Shown: positions 63,341-64,000 of the stretch, one piece after another
How positions within the stretch are numbered: position 1 is the stretch's first letter
Layout: the number at the start of each line of letters is the position of its first letter
From: DASSBQ01 sp040981125
Lineage (GTDB): Bacteria > Nitrospirota > Nitrospiria > Nitrospirales > Nitrospiraceae
NCBI GenBank assembly: GCA_040981125.1
Contig: JANRMQ010000004.1
Span: forward strand, 1 to 64,000
Direction: 5' to 3'
Length of the DNA stretch: 64,000 nt
Position numbers and translations under genes: made by a program
Notes under the pieces: generated by a model
What the model was told of the DNA's origin: nothing
Databases searched by the model: none
Seen by the model: only the letters and a program-made list of their open reading frames with translations

Positions 63341-63655
63341 ATGGGGAGCAAACTGTATGTGGGCAGTCTTCCGTACTCGACGACGGAACAACAGCTCAGC
63401 GATCTCTTTGCGCAGCACGGGTCCGTGCAGTCGGCCAAGGTCATTACAGATCGGTTTACCGGACAATCCCGTGGATTTGGTTTTGTGGAGATGGCGACCG
63501 ATGAAGAAGCGCAAAAAGCCATCGCGGCTTTGAACGGTGCCGATCTGGGCGGAAGAACCTTGGTGGTGAATGAGGCCCGTCCCCAAGAGAAGCGCTCGTT
63601 CGGGGGCGGAGGCGGGGGACGAGGTCCGGGCGGCGGGGATCGGGATCGGTGGTAG
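63341..63655 (+). CDS. RRM-domain RNA-binding protein
   Basis: 104 residues. A single RNA recognition motif with RNP2 (LYVGSLPY) and RNP1 (RGFGFVEM), then a glycine-rich basic tail (GGGGGGRGPGGGDRDRW). It resembles cyanobacterial and other bacterial cold-regulated Rbp proteins and probably binds single-stranded RNA. Strong ribosome binding site (GGAGG). Confidence 0.93.
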   Translation: MGSKLYVGSLPYSTTEQQLSDLFAQHGSVQSAKVITDRFTGQSRGFGFVEMATDEEAQKAIAALNGADLGGRTLVVNEARPQEKRSFGGGGGGRGPGGGDRDRW

Positions 63656-63764
63656 TAACGGATTCAATCGACTGATTACACAACGACACCCACATTGCGC
63701 CGCTCGGAAAGGCCGCATCCGGCCGATGGACGGCGCACTTCATCTTCGAGTCTTGCAGCAGCGT

Positions 63765-63841
63765 GCGCCCGTAGCTCAGTTGGATAGAGCGTCGGGCTTC
63801 GAACCCGCAGGTCGCAGGTTCAATTCCTGCCGGGCGCACCA
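63765..63841 (+). tRNA. tRNA-Arg (TCG)
   Basis: Acceptor GCGCCCG pairs with CGGGCGC, the D-arm is GCTC/GAGC, the anticodon loop CTTCGAA gives anticodon TCG, the T-arm is GCAGG-TTCAATT-CCTGC, and CCA is encoded. One non-Watson-Crick pair (27-43) in the anticodon stem. No further gene seen to the window end. Confidence 0.92.
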
Positions 63842-64000
63842 ATACTATCAATGGCTTGCAAGGCCGGCGCACTGCACATAACAGCCATTGTCCGTGTTTT
63901 CCCGAGACCACTCTTCAATGATTGACCTTCACCATTCCTTCCTGAATATCCCTGGCATTTGTATATTGCAGCGGTTCAGCATGACTCTGTTGATGCCAAT

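Overview
The window looks like a chromosomal segment of a GC-rich, Gram-negative bacterium, most likely Nitrospira or a close relative (Nitrospirota). That placement is inference. It rests on the housekeeping gene order, proteins built from repeats of the light-independent protochlorophyllide reductase (PCP_red) domain, an archaeal-type phenylalanyl-tRNA synthetase, and an intergenic repeat whose ends resemble one I associate with Nitrospira genomes. No phage, IS element or CRISPR array is evident. Almost all of it is densely packed core genome.

Layout. 1-8.4 kb: a three-gene cassette of very large proteins of unknown function (the first cut by the window edge), followed by an internally deleted 2OG-Fe(II) oxygenase remnant. 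8.9-11.5 kb: threonine dehydratase behind an apparent attenuator (promoter, 22-codon leader peptide, terminator), a DUF2726 membrane protein, and initiator tRNA-fMet next to fmt. 11.6-14.8 kb: fmt-rsmB-rpe. 14.8-21.4 kb: archaeal-type pheS-pheT facing the bacterial thrS-infC-rpmI-rplT operon; infC seems to start at AUC. 21.3-22.5 kb: tRNA-Val, HU and a Fis-type regulator.

22.7-30.4 kb is an assimilatory sulfate reduction operon: an Rrf2-type regulator with its own promoter and palindrome, a sulfite reductase fused to HEPN-like and TusA-like domains, APS reductase, a TrpD2-like protein, CysD and a CysN-CysC fusion. 30.5-33.1 kb: Mrp/ApbC-type ATPase, a zinc-ribbon PCP_red protein and a His-rich membrane protein. 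33.2-36.2 kb: yebC, ruvA, a Cys-rich secreted protein, ruvB (no ruvC). 36.3-47.4 kb: an aromatic amino acid block pheA-hisC-aroF-tyrA-aroA running into cmk-plsC-rpsA-sppA-ihf-type gene and a second PCP_red protein with four repeats.

47.4-52.6 kb is looser and lineage-specific: small hypothetical proteins, an FG-GAP/VCBS repeat protein, a D,D-carboxypeptidase behind a nine-codon upstream ORF, and an intergenic element with terminal inverted repeats containing two hairpins that share an identical ten-base loop but have different, compensated stems. 52.6-59.6 kb (minus strand): glutamate dehydrogenase family, lipB, HtrA-like protease, a sigma-70 factor, slipin and NfeD. 59.7-64 kb: trmI, an SDR oxidoreductase, a small secreted protein, aroE, aroK, a palindromic dispersed repeat, an RRM protein and tRNA-Arg(TCG).

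Functionally the segment joins translation (tRNAs, synthetases, initiation factor 3, ribosomal proteins, rRNA and tRNA methyltransferases), aromatic amino acid synthesis split over two loci, and a complete route from sulfate to sulfide apart from the transporter.
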